This document shows positions 44,273 to 55,730 of a DNA stretch of 64,000 nucleotides, piece by piece (the first letter of the stretch is position 1; the number at the start of each line of letters is the position of its first letter). Under the pieces are notes generated by a model. That model did no database searches and had not been told where the DNA came from. It saw only the letters and a list, made by a program, of their open reading frames with translations. This DNA comes from Tillandsia leiboldiana (lineage: Eukaryota; Streptophyta; Magnoliopsida; Poales; Bromeliaceae), in the NCBI GenBank assembly GCA_029204045.2, contig CM055077.1, positions 9,934,584 to 9,998,583 of the forward strand, read 5' to 3'. Both the position numbers and the translations under genes were made by a program.

Positions 44273-47083
44273 TGTAGTGCACTGGCTTCGCTGAAATAGC
44301 CAAGTGCGGGTGAATCGCTTTCAACATATTTTAAAATGTGATTAAAATATGGCGGAATAAGTTTGGTTCGAAGAAAATGGTCTTCGAAACAAAAGTGAGT
44401 TGAGAAGGTAGCAAGCCGAAACTTGGTGTTTCGGTTTGAACTTTGGCCAAATTGGGCAAAATGCAACGAGAACGTGTTTTAAAGGTGTTTCTCAGGGTGC
44501 ATGCAAAATTTCAGGCAAAACCGAGCTCATACGGTACGAAATTGCCTTAAAAAGGGACTCCGGAAGCTCAATATACAAAAATCTGCCTAAGTGCAGAAAT
44601 TTGTGCTGGGTACGGGTACGCAGTTTTGGGTACCGGTACGCAATGCATTTTGTGCTGAAAATTACATTGGGTACCGGTACTGAATGTTGAGTACCGGTAT
44701 GCAGTGTGCCCGAGTGTAAGAAAATGGGCCAAAAATATTCTAAGTCCCTGGGTACCGGTACCAAATGTTGAGGACCGGTACCCTATGCAAAACAGGTGAT
44801 TTCCAGCCCTCGGGTTGGAGATTTCGTGGATTTAGTACCGGAACGCAAGGTTTGGTACCGGAACTGAAGGTTGTGTACCGGTACTCAAACCCGAGTATCG
44901 GTACTCAATGCCCAGAATGCTGGGATATTGAGATGAATTCTTTTGTAAGTGGGGGCATTAAGGTAATTTCACCCCACCAGCTGCCCATTGCATAAGAAAC
45001 CCCTCTCTCCCTCTCTCTCCTCATTCTCACTCTCCTCTCCCATTTCTCTCCCTCTCGCTCTCTCTCTCTACGCGTGGGGAACCAGAGAAGAAGGAGAAGA
45101 AAGAAAAGAAGAGAAGGAAGAAGAAGAAGATGGAGATGAAGCTTGGGTTTGGGATTTGATCTCCCAAGAAGCTTGAGGATTTCGTGAAAGGCTTCAAGGG
45201 AGCCTTTCAAGTGGTGTTCTAATCCTTTTCCCCTCTCTTTTGGCTAAAGAGCTTGACAAGAGGTAAGTGGGAAAAATCTAGGGTTTCCATTTCTTTAAGT
45301 TTTATGGGTTTTATTAGAGATAGAAATTATCTCTTATGATTCTAAACCTATTTTTTGGAATTTTCTTGGAGGTTTGAGGGATTAAACCCTAGTTCTTGCA
45401 CCAAAAACATCAAGGTGGGGATTCTTCCGAAAATAGGTGATCTTTCCCCTTTTTCCTTTGCTTTCTGATCTAGAATAGTGAGCATGTTAGGGTAATGAGA
45501 TCATGCATATAGTTAGTTAGGGTTTAGCCCTAAAAAGATTATGTTGAACCTATTGTAGGTTAAAATTGTATGAGCATAAATAGCAAGGAATAGATGCTAG
45601 AAAATAAAGGGTATAACCCTAGGAATCATGTAAAGGCATAAGATAAATGTATGATGGTTGCAAAACTAGGAGAAAACCTAGATTAAGGTTTTAACGAGTG
45701 GCATGATAACCTAGGAGTTAAACCTAGATGAACGAGTGACATTATCTTAGGGCATACCTAAGGTTGAATATAGATTATTTAACATAGAGTTTATGAACTC
45801 TAGGCAGTGCTACAACCTGTTCTTGTTTGATTGGGGTTGTAGGCATCAGTCTTTTAGAACCCTCGGACCCGGTAAATGTAAGCTGTAAAAGAAAAGTCTA
45901 AATGGCTAATGGGAGGGTTGAGCATATGTCACTCCCAAGTGAATTAAAGAATTAAAGCCAAGTTGCCAACGGGAGGGTTGAGCATATTTCACTCCCGGGG
46001 GAAGTGTGTGAGCAAGACTCAGCTTCCCAAAGGAAAGGCAAGGTAAAAAGCTAAAGGCAAAAGAAAAGATAATAAAACGGGCGACCCTTCGGCGGTGAAA
46101 TGTGGTCCTGTGGGACGTAAAGGGCAGGTCCCTCTCCCCGGGCACTCCTGTCGGACGTAAAGGGCAGTGTCCCTCTCCCAGGAGGCGACCCGAAGGACAC
46201 ATTTTCCAGTTGGGCAGGGTAGCACTTGCGGGTGCTATCGGCAACCTTAGAGATTCTCATCTTATGGTAGCATGACTGCCGGGCTGGGGCCCTTTGGGCA
46301 AGAATCTCCGAGGGTTTAGTAACTTGAATTAAAGCACAAGAATGTGAAAAAGGTAAAGAGAAAAATGGAGTGGCCTAGGTGGCCGGGTTAGTATAACCCT
46401 ATTGTAGCGGCATAGTGGCCGACGTTTGGATAGGGGCCCAGAGGGGCGAGATTGTTAGCAATGAAACAAGAAACATACACAGATATTGTAGAGTTAATCA
46501 TACATAATTATGATTATGTTAGTTAGCTTCTGCAGTTATTTATAACATAGTTATCTTGCTATCCTGCTTCCATTGGACCAAGTGGTGTAGAACATTCTTT
46601 CTCGGTGGTTGAACCCACTGAAAACTTTTAGTAGTTCTCACACCCTTGGGTGACCATTTTTCCAGGTACAGGTACCGGTGCAGTCAGCGAGGCATGCGAC
46701 AGGGGCAAGGGCCCAGTAGTATAGAGACCTAGAGGGTCTAGCAGGTGTACCCTTTTATATTTTTTTTGAGTGAACTATGTATTGTGAGGAAAAAGAAAGT
46801 AAATTGTAATATTGTTAAGATTCAAGTTGAGAGATAAAAATTTTAATAACTTTTATGTTATGGTTCACTCATGTATGCTTTCATTTATAGTTTAAACTGA
46901 TTGTTTAATGAATGAAAGTTTTAATTAGAAGTGATTTTTAGTACTCTAATATTGAGATTCCGCATACACTTGATGTGTTATTTTGGATGTTACCGTTCCT
47001 TTCGGGTAGTGAGAGGTCATGCCCGATTGGCGGGTCTGTTGGCGTTCCCGAACTGATCAAATTGGCGGTCTCGGGGTGTGACA
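44273..47083 (+). mobile_element. 5' LTR of gypsy element F
   Basis: TGTAGTGCAC at 44273 to GGGGTGTGACA at 47083 (2811 bp), directly followed by a PBS at 47093. The start matches the TGTAATGTAC of LTR G and the end matches G (attggcggtctcggg). Inside: GTACCGGTAC palindrome array (44610-44904), a CT-rich then GAA-rich segment (45001-45140), two 26-nt GGGAG/CTCCC hairpins 60 bp apart (45911, 45971), the hairpin around the conserved 17-mer (45810-45842), and the near-terminal hairpin (46619-46640, one mismatch). The exact start could shift by two bases. Confidence 0.8.
44610..44904 (+). promoter_or_regulatory. Palindrome array GTACCGGTAC in U3 of LTR F
   Basis: Ten copies, some with one change, start at 44610, 44630, 44671, 44691, 44752, 44772, 44835, 44855, 44875 and 44895. 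The spacings are 20, 41, 20, 61, 20, 63, 20, 20 and 20 bp, close to multiples of 20. Confidence 0.85.
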
Positions 47084-47092
47084 AAAATAGAG

Positions 47093-47105
47093 TGGTATCA
47101 GAGCC
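47093..47105 (+). other. Primer-binding site of element F
   Basis: TGGTATCAGAGCC nine bases after the LTR end, complementary to the initiator Met tRNA 3' end. Its presence shows that 44273-47083 is a 5' LTR and not a solo LTR. Confidence 0.85.
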
Positions 47106-47426
47106 TAGGAATAGTCCTAGGTGGTTAGCAAACCTTAGGGAGACCCTAGGGATTAGCACGAGAGAGTGTGTGGATTTTTGGGCGAAAGTACTTGATTGGT
47201 ATGTAATGCTCCCAAGAAGGATATTGGGACTGATCGAGGGTAATGAGATTTCATTCTTCGGACTATTGTGTCGGCGGCCGACAACATAATGTTGGAGATG
47301 AAAGGGAGTGCCCTCCTATACTTTCGCATGATTGGGTCGACGAGCTGTTTTACGGTGTTTAGTTTACACGTTGTCCAAATTGTGGAATTTGGGCTGATCA
47401 GTTCTTTGTGGTGTGCAGATTTAGCA

Positions 47427-48225
47427 ATGGCACCACGACGGGAGACGCGCTCCACTCGACTTGAGCCAGGAGAGAGCTCTGGGTCGAATGAAGTACACAA
47501 GTGGCGAGAGAAGTTGGCTACGCTTGTCGGCGTGGTCCAGCAGCAGGCAGAGAAGATTGATAGGCTCCAGGGGCTGTTAGCGCAGCAAGCTGAGGCTGCG
47601 CGGACAGCGCACGAGCACGCGACATCGCCACGTGTAGGGCCGACAGTTGAGGGTACGGCAGTGGCCACCGAGCCTATGTCAGCATGCCCTGCACGTCCAG
47701 TTGGGGTCACAAGGGAGGTGCCCCACCGGGCGGACTTAGTTGTGTTTGATGCCGAGTATGCGGCCCAGAAAGAGGAACAAGATCGGGCGATGGAGAGCCT
47801 TGCAAGTTTTCAGAGGTTCAACCCGCCTGTGTTTACTGGCAAGAATTCGGACCCTATGATCGTGGAATCCTGGGTTGACTCCATGGAGAAGTTGTTCTCG
47901 AACCTACGGGTATCGGATCGGGATCGAGTCGCTAGGGCGGTCCCCTTCCTCGATGGAATGGAATACCGCCGGTGGAAGGCAGAGCTTGAGGGGCGGGCTA
48001 AGGCCGGCTTGCCTACACCAATGTAGGAGGAGTTTAAGGAACTCCTTTTTGCAAAGTATTTTCCCGACAGTGCCAAGCAACAAATGGAGGAAGATTTTCG
48101 GACTCTTCGTCAGGGGAGTCGCTCCGTGTAGGAGTACGAGTACGAATTCGCTCGCATCGTTAGCTGCCTTCCCTCCGTTGTGCGCAGCGAGTGGGACAAG
48201 ACGAGATGTTTTTAGTGGGGCCTAC
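47427..48225 (+). pseudogene. gag: GAG of gypsy element F, first part
   Basis: Start at ATG 47427 (MAPRRETRSTRLEPGE). A coiled-coil-like segment (LATLVGVVQQQAEKIDRL) is followed by the retrotransposon GAG core (FQRFNPPVFTG, WVDSMEKLFSNL, DRVARAVPFLDG, RRWKAELEGR). In-frame TAG codons stand at 48024-48026, 48129-48131 and 48213-48215. All fit single G-to-A or C-to-T changes of TGG or CAG. The frame is then cut at 48225 by the solo LTR G and continues at 52939. Non-functional. Capsid protein in the family. Confidence 0.8.
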
Positions 48226-49272
48226 TGTCACGCCCCGAGTCCGCCAATTTGTACGGTTCGGGCACGCCAACAGACCTGCCAATCGGGTAAGACCTTTTCC
48301 TACCCGAAAGGAACGGTAACATCCATAATAACACTACAAGTGTATGCGGAAGCTCAATATCAGAGTACTAAAAATCACTATAAATTTAATTTTTTGCAAT
48401 AACTAAAGCGAAAATGGAAGCATACAAGAGTGAACCATAAAATTTAACTATTACCCTATACATCTCTGAACTTGCAATTAAAATTATTACAATTCCTTTA
48501 CATAATTTCCTCACCATACATAGTTCACTCAAGAAATATAAAACGGGATACCTCTGCTAGACCCTCTAGGTCTCTATGCTGCTGGGCCCTTGCCCCTGTC
48601 GTATACCTCGCCGTCTGCCTCTGAACCGTCGCGATCGCTGCATCCATACCTGAACCTGTGGGGGGGTGCACCCAAGGGGTGTGAGAACTCCTGACAGAGT
48701 TCCCAGTGGGTTCAACCACCGAGAAAAAGTGTCCTACACCACTTGGTCCAATGGAAGCAATAATAATAGTGCTAGGAAACTAAAATCCTCGATATCAAAT
48801 GCAGCTATGCAAAACAATATATCACTGTCTGTATATAATCATCGACCCAGCACTACTCTGTCTAGCCACACTAGGCTGCTAAGCACCAACTCGGCCACTA
48901 TGCCGCTATATACAGGGTTCAACTAACCCAGCCACCTTGGCCACTCTATCTTTCTCTTTTTTCTTTACATTCTGGTGCTTTAGTTCAAGTTAACCCTCAG
49001 AAATTCTTATCCATCGGGCCCCAGCCCGGTAGTTCTGCTACCATAAGATAAGATTTCTAAGGTTGTCGATAACACCCGCAAGTGTTACCCCGTCCTACGG
49101 AAGAAACGTCCCGAACGGGTCTCTACCCGGGAGAGGGGCACTGCCTGCAACTCCAACATGGGCCGCGTTTCTCACCGTAGGTCCGCCCGTTTTATCTTTA
49201 TCTTTTCTTTTGCCTTTAGCTCTTTGTTTTGCCTTTACTTGGGAAGCTGAGTCTTGCTCACACACTTCCCCC

Positions 49273-49609
49273 GGGAGTGACATATGCTCAACCCTCCCGT
49301 TGGCAACTTAGCTTTAATTCTTTAATTCACTTGGGAGTGACATATGCTCAACCCTCCCAAGGGCCATTTAGGCTTTTCTTTTACGGGGTCCGAGGGTTCC
49401 AAAAGACGAATGCCTACAACCCCAATCAAACAAGAACAGGTTGTAGCATCGCCTCCCGTAGTGCTCGGCCCAATACATTTTATCTTATCCTTTTTACCTT
49501 TCATTAATCATTCTCTTTCTTTAACCATTCTCTTTACACTTTATGTTCAGATGAGTTTAAGGCACCTTGGCACTCATCCACCCGGGAGTGACATATGCTC
49601 AACCCTCCC
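49273..49609 (-). repeat. Three GGGAG/CTCCC hairpins in LTR G
   Basis: 26-nt units at 49273-49298, 49333-49358 and 49584-49609 with the same inner loop (ctcaaccctccc on the plus strand). The first two are 60 bp apart, exactly as the two copies of LTR F. Confidence 0.75.
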
Positions 49610-51170
49610 GTTAGCATTCATGCCTCAATGCTTCTCTTTTACTTTTCTCTTTTATTTCAAGCAATTTGCTTGTCTTGATCATTAATCACTTTTAGCTCGC
49701 TCTCGAGCAATTTGCTTGTCTTGATCATTAATCACTTTTAGCTCGCTCTCGAGCAATTTGCTTATCTTGCTTATTAGCCACTTTAGCTTTCACTTCAGCT
49801 TTATTTCCTTTATCCTAAGTTCTTTACTCTAGGATAATTTGGGTGTCTATAACACCAATTTAAGTTTGAACAATTTACTCATTCACATTTCCACTTATTT
49901 TGCCACTTGGCAATATCTTAAGTTTCCTGACCACTTTATACTTTTCTTACTTGTTCTCAATTCACAACCCTACACTTCAATTACCCTTAAGGTTGCACTA
50001 TATCACTGCACTATGTCACTAGGACACTAGTTACTTTCAGTTTTATCTAACTTAAAGCTTATTAACCCTATTTTCATTCTCTTTTATTTAACTCAGATCG
50101 AAGTTAAACTAATTGATCCATTTACCCAGACGTCCTATGACTTTCTGGGGTTACATTATTTAATTCTTTAACTTGAGAATCTAATCCCCCTGTTTCCTGA
50201 TTTCTCACTGAATCCTAGAGTTTTACTAACTCTATTTTCATGTTCCATGTTTAACCTAGGGTTGCACTAACTCTATTTCATCACTAGAGTTTAACCCTAT
50301 TAGTTCATCTTAGGTTCCTTTACCTAAGTTCCATAACTTGTTTAACCTAGAGTTCTCTGACTCTATGTTTAACACTCTATTCTTAACCTTAGATTATTCC
50401 CGAAGTTAATGTCACTCGTCCACCTAGGTGTATCTCCTAGGTCATCATGCCACTCGTTAAACCTAAATCTAGGTTTTCTCCTAAGTCTTACTACCAACAT
50501 GCATTTCCTTTTCCTTATGCTTTCACATGATTCCTAGGGTTACACACTAACATGATCACAACAATTGATTACATCTACACATGCAATTATTTACATATTC
50601 ATCATGAAATAATATTTATCTCCTACACATGCCACTATTATCATGATTCCCTAACGCCTCTAACAGGCTACTATCATGCTTCTGGATCGAAAAGCAAAGG
50701 AGCAAGGGGAGAGGTCACCCAATTTCGGCAGAATCCCCCACCTCAATGTTTTCCCCTGTTCTTGAAAGAGACGAATTTCGCTCTTTTGATCTCCGAGGTT
50801 TTCCCTAAATTGTAAGGAAAGAAAAATCATGAAGCAACCGCTTTACATAACTCACTAATTCCAATAAAACGATAAAACTTAGCCTCTTTGACCACTAAAA
50901 GGGAAAAATCCCTATTTGATCACTTTCTCACAAAAAAGCTATTTTTGGATTGGCTTACAAAAATGGGAGAAGAACAATCCCCCCTTGACATGTTGCCAAA
51001 GAGAAATTCGCTCTCTTTGGCCATGGGCCAAAACGCTCCAAAAATTTGGGAAAAAAACTCAATTTGAGCAATTCCCACAATTACCGATTTCGCACATTGG
51101 CAAAATCAATAATTTGCATTCAAAAATTGAAGAGAAACTCTATTTGAGCGATTCCCCCAATTTACCGATT
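49610..51170 (-). other. Middle of LTR G, no gene
   Basis: Mostly AT-rich LTR sequence with a partial tandem repeat (agctcgctctcgagcaatttgc-like units near 49690-49770) and many short words around 'cctagg' and 'aaccctag'. It corresponds in inverse order to LTR F 45250-45800. No coding region is supported. Confidence 0.5.
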
Positions 51171-51682
51171 TCGCATATTGAAAGAACAAGAAGAAAGAAG
51201 AAATTTTTTCCTTCTTTTCTTTTTCTTTCAATTTTTCACTTTTTGCTTTCTTCCTTCTTTTTCTTCTTCTTCTTTTTTTTTTTTTTTTTTTTTTGTGTAC
51301 AATCCTGCTGCTGCAGCAGCAATTGTTGCTGCTGCAGCAGCAGCTGCAGCCAAGGCAGCTGTAGCTAAGGCAGCTGCTGCTGCTGCCTTAGCTGCTGCCT
51401 AGCTGCAGCAGCAGCTGCAGCCAAGGCAGCTGCAGCTAAGGCAGCTGCTGCTGCTGCCTTAGCTGCTGCCAGCTGCTGCTGCCTAGCAGCAGCTGCAGCC
51501 AAGGCAGCTGCATTGGCAGCTGCACATTGCAGCTGCCAAGGCAGCTGCCAATGCTGCCTGCGCAGCATTGTTGCTCAGCTGCTGCTGCTTAGCAGCAGCA
51601 GCAGCTGAGCAGCTGCATTTCGCAGCTGCTGCTGCCTCCAAGGTAGCAGCAGCTCCCCCCCCCCCCCCCCCCCCCCACTCTC

Positions 51683-51732
<50 letters not shown>

Positions 51733-52000
51733 TTTTCCTTCTTCCCTTGTGAAATAGAGGAAAAAAAATAGGGAGAGAGGGAGAGCACCTTTATGAAGGA
51801 ATCAAGAGAGAAAGAGAGAGATAGCCTTCTTCTTTCCTCCTCCTTTCTTCTTCTTCTTCTTCTTCTTCTTCTTCTTTCCTCCTCCTTTCTTCTTCTCCTT
51901 TCTTTCTCCCTGCTTCTACAGAGAACGAAAGAGAGAGAGAGAGGTGTGGGCTTTCCAAGAGGGAGAGAGAGAAAGAAAGAGAGAATTAAATGCTCCTGCA
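51170..52000 (-). repeat. Simple-sequence cluster in LTR G
   Basis: On the plus strand in order: TTC/T-rich run ending in T19 or so (51200-51294), GCAGCT/CTGCTG-rich block (51304-51653) with an about 84-bp tandem duplication, C run of about 21-26 (51654-51676), (TA)n (51688-51724), (TTC)n and GA-rich runs to 51985. Alanine- and leucine-rich open frames here come from the trinucleotide block only. Confidence 0.85.
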
Positions 52001-52938
52001 GTGGTGGTTGGGGGAAAGTGTGAATTTACTAAAATGCCCCAACTTAGAATTTAATTCCCAAAACTGCCCTCAATTATGCAGTTTTGCACCTGCAGTGAGC
52101 AAATTCGGATATCCCCTTTCCTCTGTGTTTTGCCGTCAACTGGGAAATCGAAATCGTAATTTTTCTTCTCCCCTTTATTTTACAAATTTTTCTTAAACTC
52201 TCCACGATTTCTTTTAAATTTTTGGGCTGCTCTAAGCCCTCGAAAGAGAGCCCCGAAAAAGCTTCGCAATCAACTGCACTGTCAAAAACTGCAGTTTCAG
52301 AATTCACGAAGCATTTTTCTTCGCTTCGTTCTCCAATTTTTCCTTAATCGCTCACCTAGGTTTTTCATCCCTTTTACTCAGAAAACTTTTGTGAGACACC
52401 CCACGATTTCTTTTGAATTTTTTGATTACTCTAAGTCTTCGAAACAGGGCTCCGAAAAAGCTTCGCGATCACAGAATTCAGAATTTCTGAATTTTGCTAA
52501 GTCTCTGGGGCTTCAACTCACTTTTCGACCCGATGCCCTTCGCGTCGGTCCGAAACGCACCGAACTCGACTATAAACATATTTAAAATACGTTACGAGTC
52601 TTTTCACCGCATTTCGACATTTTGCGAAATCGGCAAACAAGAACTTAAACTTTGCAAATTTGATGCTTCAACTCTCAACCATAACTCACTTTTCGACTCA
52701 ACGGCTTTTGCGTCGATTCGAAATGCTTCCAACGCACTTGTAATTACATTTGAAATGTGTTACAAGTATTTTTGCTGAGTTTCGCCACTTCGCAGAAATC
52801 GGCGAACTTAAGCTTTAGAATTTGAAACTTCAAATTCTCAACTACAACTCGCTTTTCTCTGAATTTAATAAAAATAGTATTTCATACCATTTTTATTTTT
52901 ATTATTTATATACCATAAATCTGGTACATTACACCTAC

Positions 52939-53141
52939 GGCCCAGTATTTACTCAAAGGTCCAACCGTTCAACATCGCGACCTATCGGGAGATTGTGGAT
53001 CGCGCCCGCTTGGTGGATTGGGGTGAGGCGGTGGTGCGCCATGAGCGCGAGGCTTACGAGAGGGATAAGAAGGATTCAGAGGCTGTATTGGCCCTACCAG
53101 CAGAGCGACCAACTACGCCAAGCCAAGTACCGGGTGGATAG
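52939..53141 (+). pseudogene. gag: GAG of gypsy element F, second part
   Basis: In frame with 47427-48225 once the solo LTR and one CCTAC are set aside: FNIATYREIVDRARLVDWG, EAVVRHEREAYERDKKD, ALPAERPTTPSQVP, then TAG at 53139-53141. The IATYREIVDRA segment is a hallmark of plant chromovirus-type GAG after the capsid core. No zinc knuckle follows, so the element is either truncated or was non-autonomous. Confidence 0.75.
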
Positions 53142-53820
53142 GCTTTCTCTACTTGGGTGATGGAGGATGAGCAAGCTGTAGACGACGACGTCATGGCAAG
53201 TATGTGTTATTTAATGCAATTGCATATAAAGCATAACCATTATGAGCACTGCATCCTAGCTAGGCTGGTTGTGTTAGTTGTGCGCGAGTAGGCGCCAGCT
53301 AGTTTGTAGGCGAAATGCGACCGATTAGGTTTAGCTGTGACTCGGTGGGAAGCCGACTCACAAGACAATGGTGATCGCTATGTTGTGAAAGCCAAGTTGT
53401 TGTGTCCTAAGATTTACGGCAAGAAAGACTTATGGACCAAGAGGGGACAATTCGCTCCTGGTGATGGTAGTGATCGAGTGTGGCTAGGTTGACACCTAGT
53501 GGTGTTAGTGAGGCCAGAGTAGGTCTCGAGATTGGGGAACCCCCGTTGAAGTGGGAGTGTTGGGGCACCGGTCTGATGAATCGGGGTAATGGCAAGGGTT
53601 GCCGCCGTAGAGTGTGTGTGCCAATCACCGGGGTAGGTGAACTGTTATTATGGTGCATCAGCCCAGGATGGGGGAGGGCACATAACCCATAGGTGTGCTT
53701 AAGCAAATCGCTTAACACTGTGGATTTTGCGGGTTAATGTGGGGGCGTAGGACGCTCAATCTTTTAGGTGCTCAGGAAGCACATGTACCGTTCAGCCAGA
53801 GAGAGCTGGTTGAGTAGCAC
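53142..53820 (+). other. Unclassified internal remnant after GAG of F
   Basis: No recognisable domain; the GAG frame continues with several stops. A W/K/D-rich stretch (53380-53470) is open for about 40 codons but I do not recognise it. Could be decayed internal sequence of F or another relic. Confidence 0.3.
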
Positions 53821-54879
53821 TGTAGAATACCAGGAGTTCGGATGACGCACCGACCTCGCAAGATGGTGTGTTGGAGAGGAAAATTGCCTCGAGCGTGTTC
53901 CATATATGTTTACAGAAGAGTTCGGGTTGATTTGGATCTACGCGGAGGCCCCAGCTCGATTCGGAGTTTTCCGGGCTTTGTGCGCCAATTGAGGACTGGT
54001 TTGGGAAGCCTCGACTCCACCGGGGGTGCAGGAAAAGTGGGAAACACTTGGAACAGGTGTATTTTATGATTTCAGCGGGGTTCGGGAGGTTCCGGACTGA
54101 CACGGAGAACCCGAAGGCGAAAAGTGAGTTGGAACTGGCAGTTTTGGAGCCGGTTTTTGGATTGAGCACACCGACTCCACGGTTGAGCTTTTTGAGGAGA
54201 AAAAGCTGTGGACATGTGTATTTTCATATTACAGCGGAGTTCGGGAGGTCCCGGACGGAGACGGAGGCCCCGAAGGCAAAAAGTGAGTTGTTGGGGGCTT
54301 TTATGGATTATTTAATTAATTTTTGTTAATTAATTAGTGGCATTTTGGGGTTTTGGTCTGGGAGGTTTAAATGAAAGAAAAGAATTAGTGATGTGATTTG
54401 GATAAGGGAGTGGATTAATGTGAATTGGATTTAAAGTGTGAGTTGGATATTTTTTGAGTGCATTTAATGCTTCCAACCCCCTCCCCCCCCCTCCCCTTAA
54501 TTAGCCTGTAGCTAATTAGCAACGCCACCTCACCACCTCCTTCTTCTCCTGCAAGCAGAGGAAGCAAAAGAAAACAGAGGAAAAGAAAGAAAGGGAGAAA
54601 GAAGAAGAAGAAGAAGAAGAAGAAGAAGAAAAGAAGGGAAGTGAAGATTTGGAGGAGCTTTGCAGGTGAGGACTTCCTGCAAGGAGTCGCGGCGCCAAGC
54701 AGAGCGAAGCGCGCGCGAAGAGCCTCATTAAGGTATGTGCAGATTTTTTTCTTTAGAGGCTTCTTTATTGATCTTTATTGGTGGTTTTGGGTGTTGAGGT
54801 TGGTGTTGGTGGACTGCTGTCCATGGTAGGGGGGGCTGCAGCTAATGGCATGGTGAGACCGCCGCGAGCAGCAGGGGTC

Positions 54880-55400
54880 TCGGTTGGTGCAGCGTGGGGA
54901 CGAGCGCAGCGGGCGCCACGCAAAGGCGGGCGCCACGCTACGGAGGCACGCGGCCGGGCGCAGCACAGCGCGTCTTGGCGCTGCGCGGCAGGGCGCAGCG
55001 CATGCGTGCTCCCGCGGCTGGGTGCCTCGCAGCGCGCGCGGGCGCCAGGGCGCTGCGCAGCGCGGGCGCGCACCCGCGCAACTTGGGGGCTGGCGCGCGC
55101 AGCGGGCCTGGGCCCGCGCGCAGCTGCGCGGGCGGGCCCAGGCGCCGCGTGGGGCTGGCCAGGCGCCGCGCGGGGCTGGCCTGGAGCCGCGCGGCAGGCC
55201 TGGTGCCGCGCGGCTGGTGTCCTGGCGGCGCGCGGCTGGCACCGGGTGCCGCGCGGCTTACGCCTGGGCAGCGCGCAGCGCGCGGGCACTGCGCGAGCGG
55301 CAGCAGAGCGCGCTGTTGCCGCGGCTGCTGCGTGCGGCCATCGGGCTAGCGGGGGGCCGTTTCCAGTGGGCCGTAAACGCGCACGCCGAGGCTGTGGGTT
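54880..55400 (+). repeat. CpG-dense GC block in LTR H
   Basis: About 500 bp of gcgcgcggc-type repeats (ctggc-gccgcgcgg units). Open frames exist in all directions as a result of composition; none has a domain. Similar blocks stand upstream of the TATA box in E1 (560-950) and in D1 (2190-2540). Confidence 0.8.
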
Positions 55401-55730
55401 GCCCGGGTGTCGCGTGGGCATTTTGTGAACCGTTTTTGACGCGGCTTTTGTGCCTTTTGCTCTCACAGGACGGCGCCAATTGTGGGGTTTTCGGCATGGA
55501 GCCTCGCGGAGCTCGGATCAAGTGCGCGGTAGGGTGTTGACGGCTGTTGGCTCGAGGAAATGGAATGAGAGAGGGGAAGAATCCTTGTGTAACAGGCTGT
55601 GAGTAAATGGACTTAATGTTTGTAATGATGGAGTGGTATAAGTGTGTTAAGTGTGAATGCTGATGGACTTGGGAGTTTTTTTTAGTGTGCTGGGTGATGT
55701 GTGAAGTGTGGGTGCTGTTGTTGGATTTTT

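Larger units (their letters stand above)
48226..52933 (-). mobile_element. 4.7-kb solo LTR G (gypsy-type) inside GAG of F
   Basis: 4708 bp, on the minus strand TGTAATGTAC (52933) to GGGGCGTGACA (48226), flanked by perfect CCTAC (48221-48225 and 52934-52938). The GAG frame resumes exactly after the second CCTAC. Related to F: same terminal runs, near-terminal hairpin (48682-48705), conserved 17-mer (49424-49440) and GGGAG/CTCCC hairpins (49273, 49333, 49584). No PBS, polypurine tract or pol motif inside. The central part (51170-52000) is a cluster of simple sequences. Confidence 0.92.

Noticed and set aside
47153..47710. Minus-strand open frame of 185 codons over the GAG of element F
   Set aside because: Antisense shadow; the plus strand has clear GAG motifs.
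51178..51788. Poly-Ala/Leu/Gln open frames that could look like a low-complexity protein
   Set aside because: Trinucleotide CAG/CTG block in LTR G; equal frames on both strands.
53380..53470. Open stretch with several Lys and Trp codons after GAG of F as a new gene
   Set aside because: Short, no start context, stops on both sides, no domain recognised.
54765..55540. Long Ala/Arg-rich open frames of up to 233 codons
   Set aside because: They lie in the GC-rich repeat of LTR H, overlap on both strands and have no recognisable domain.
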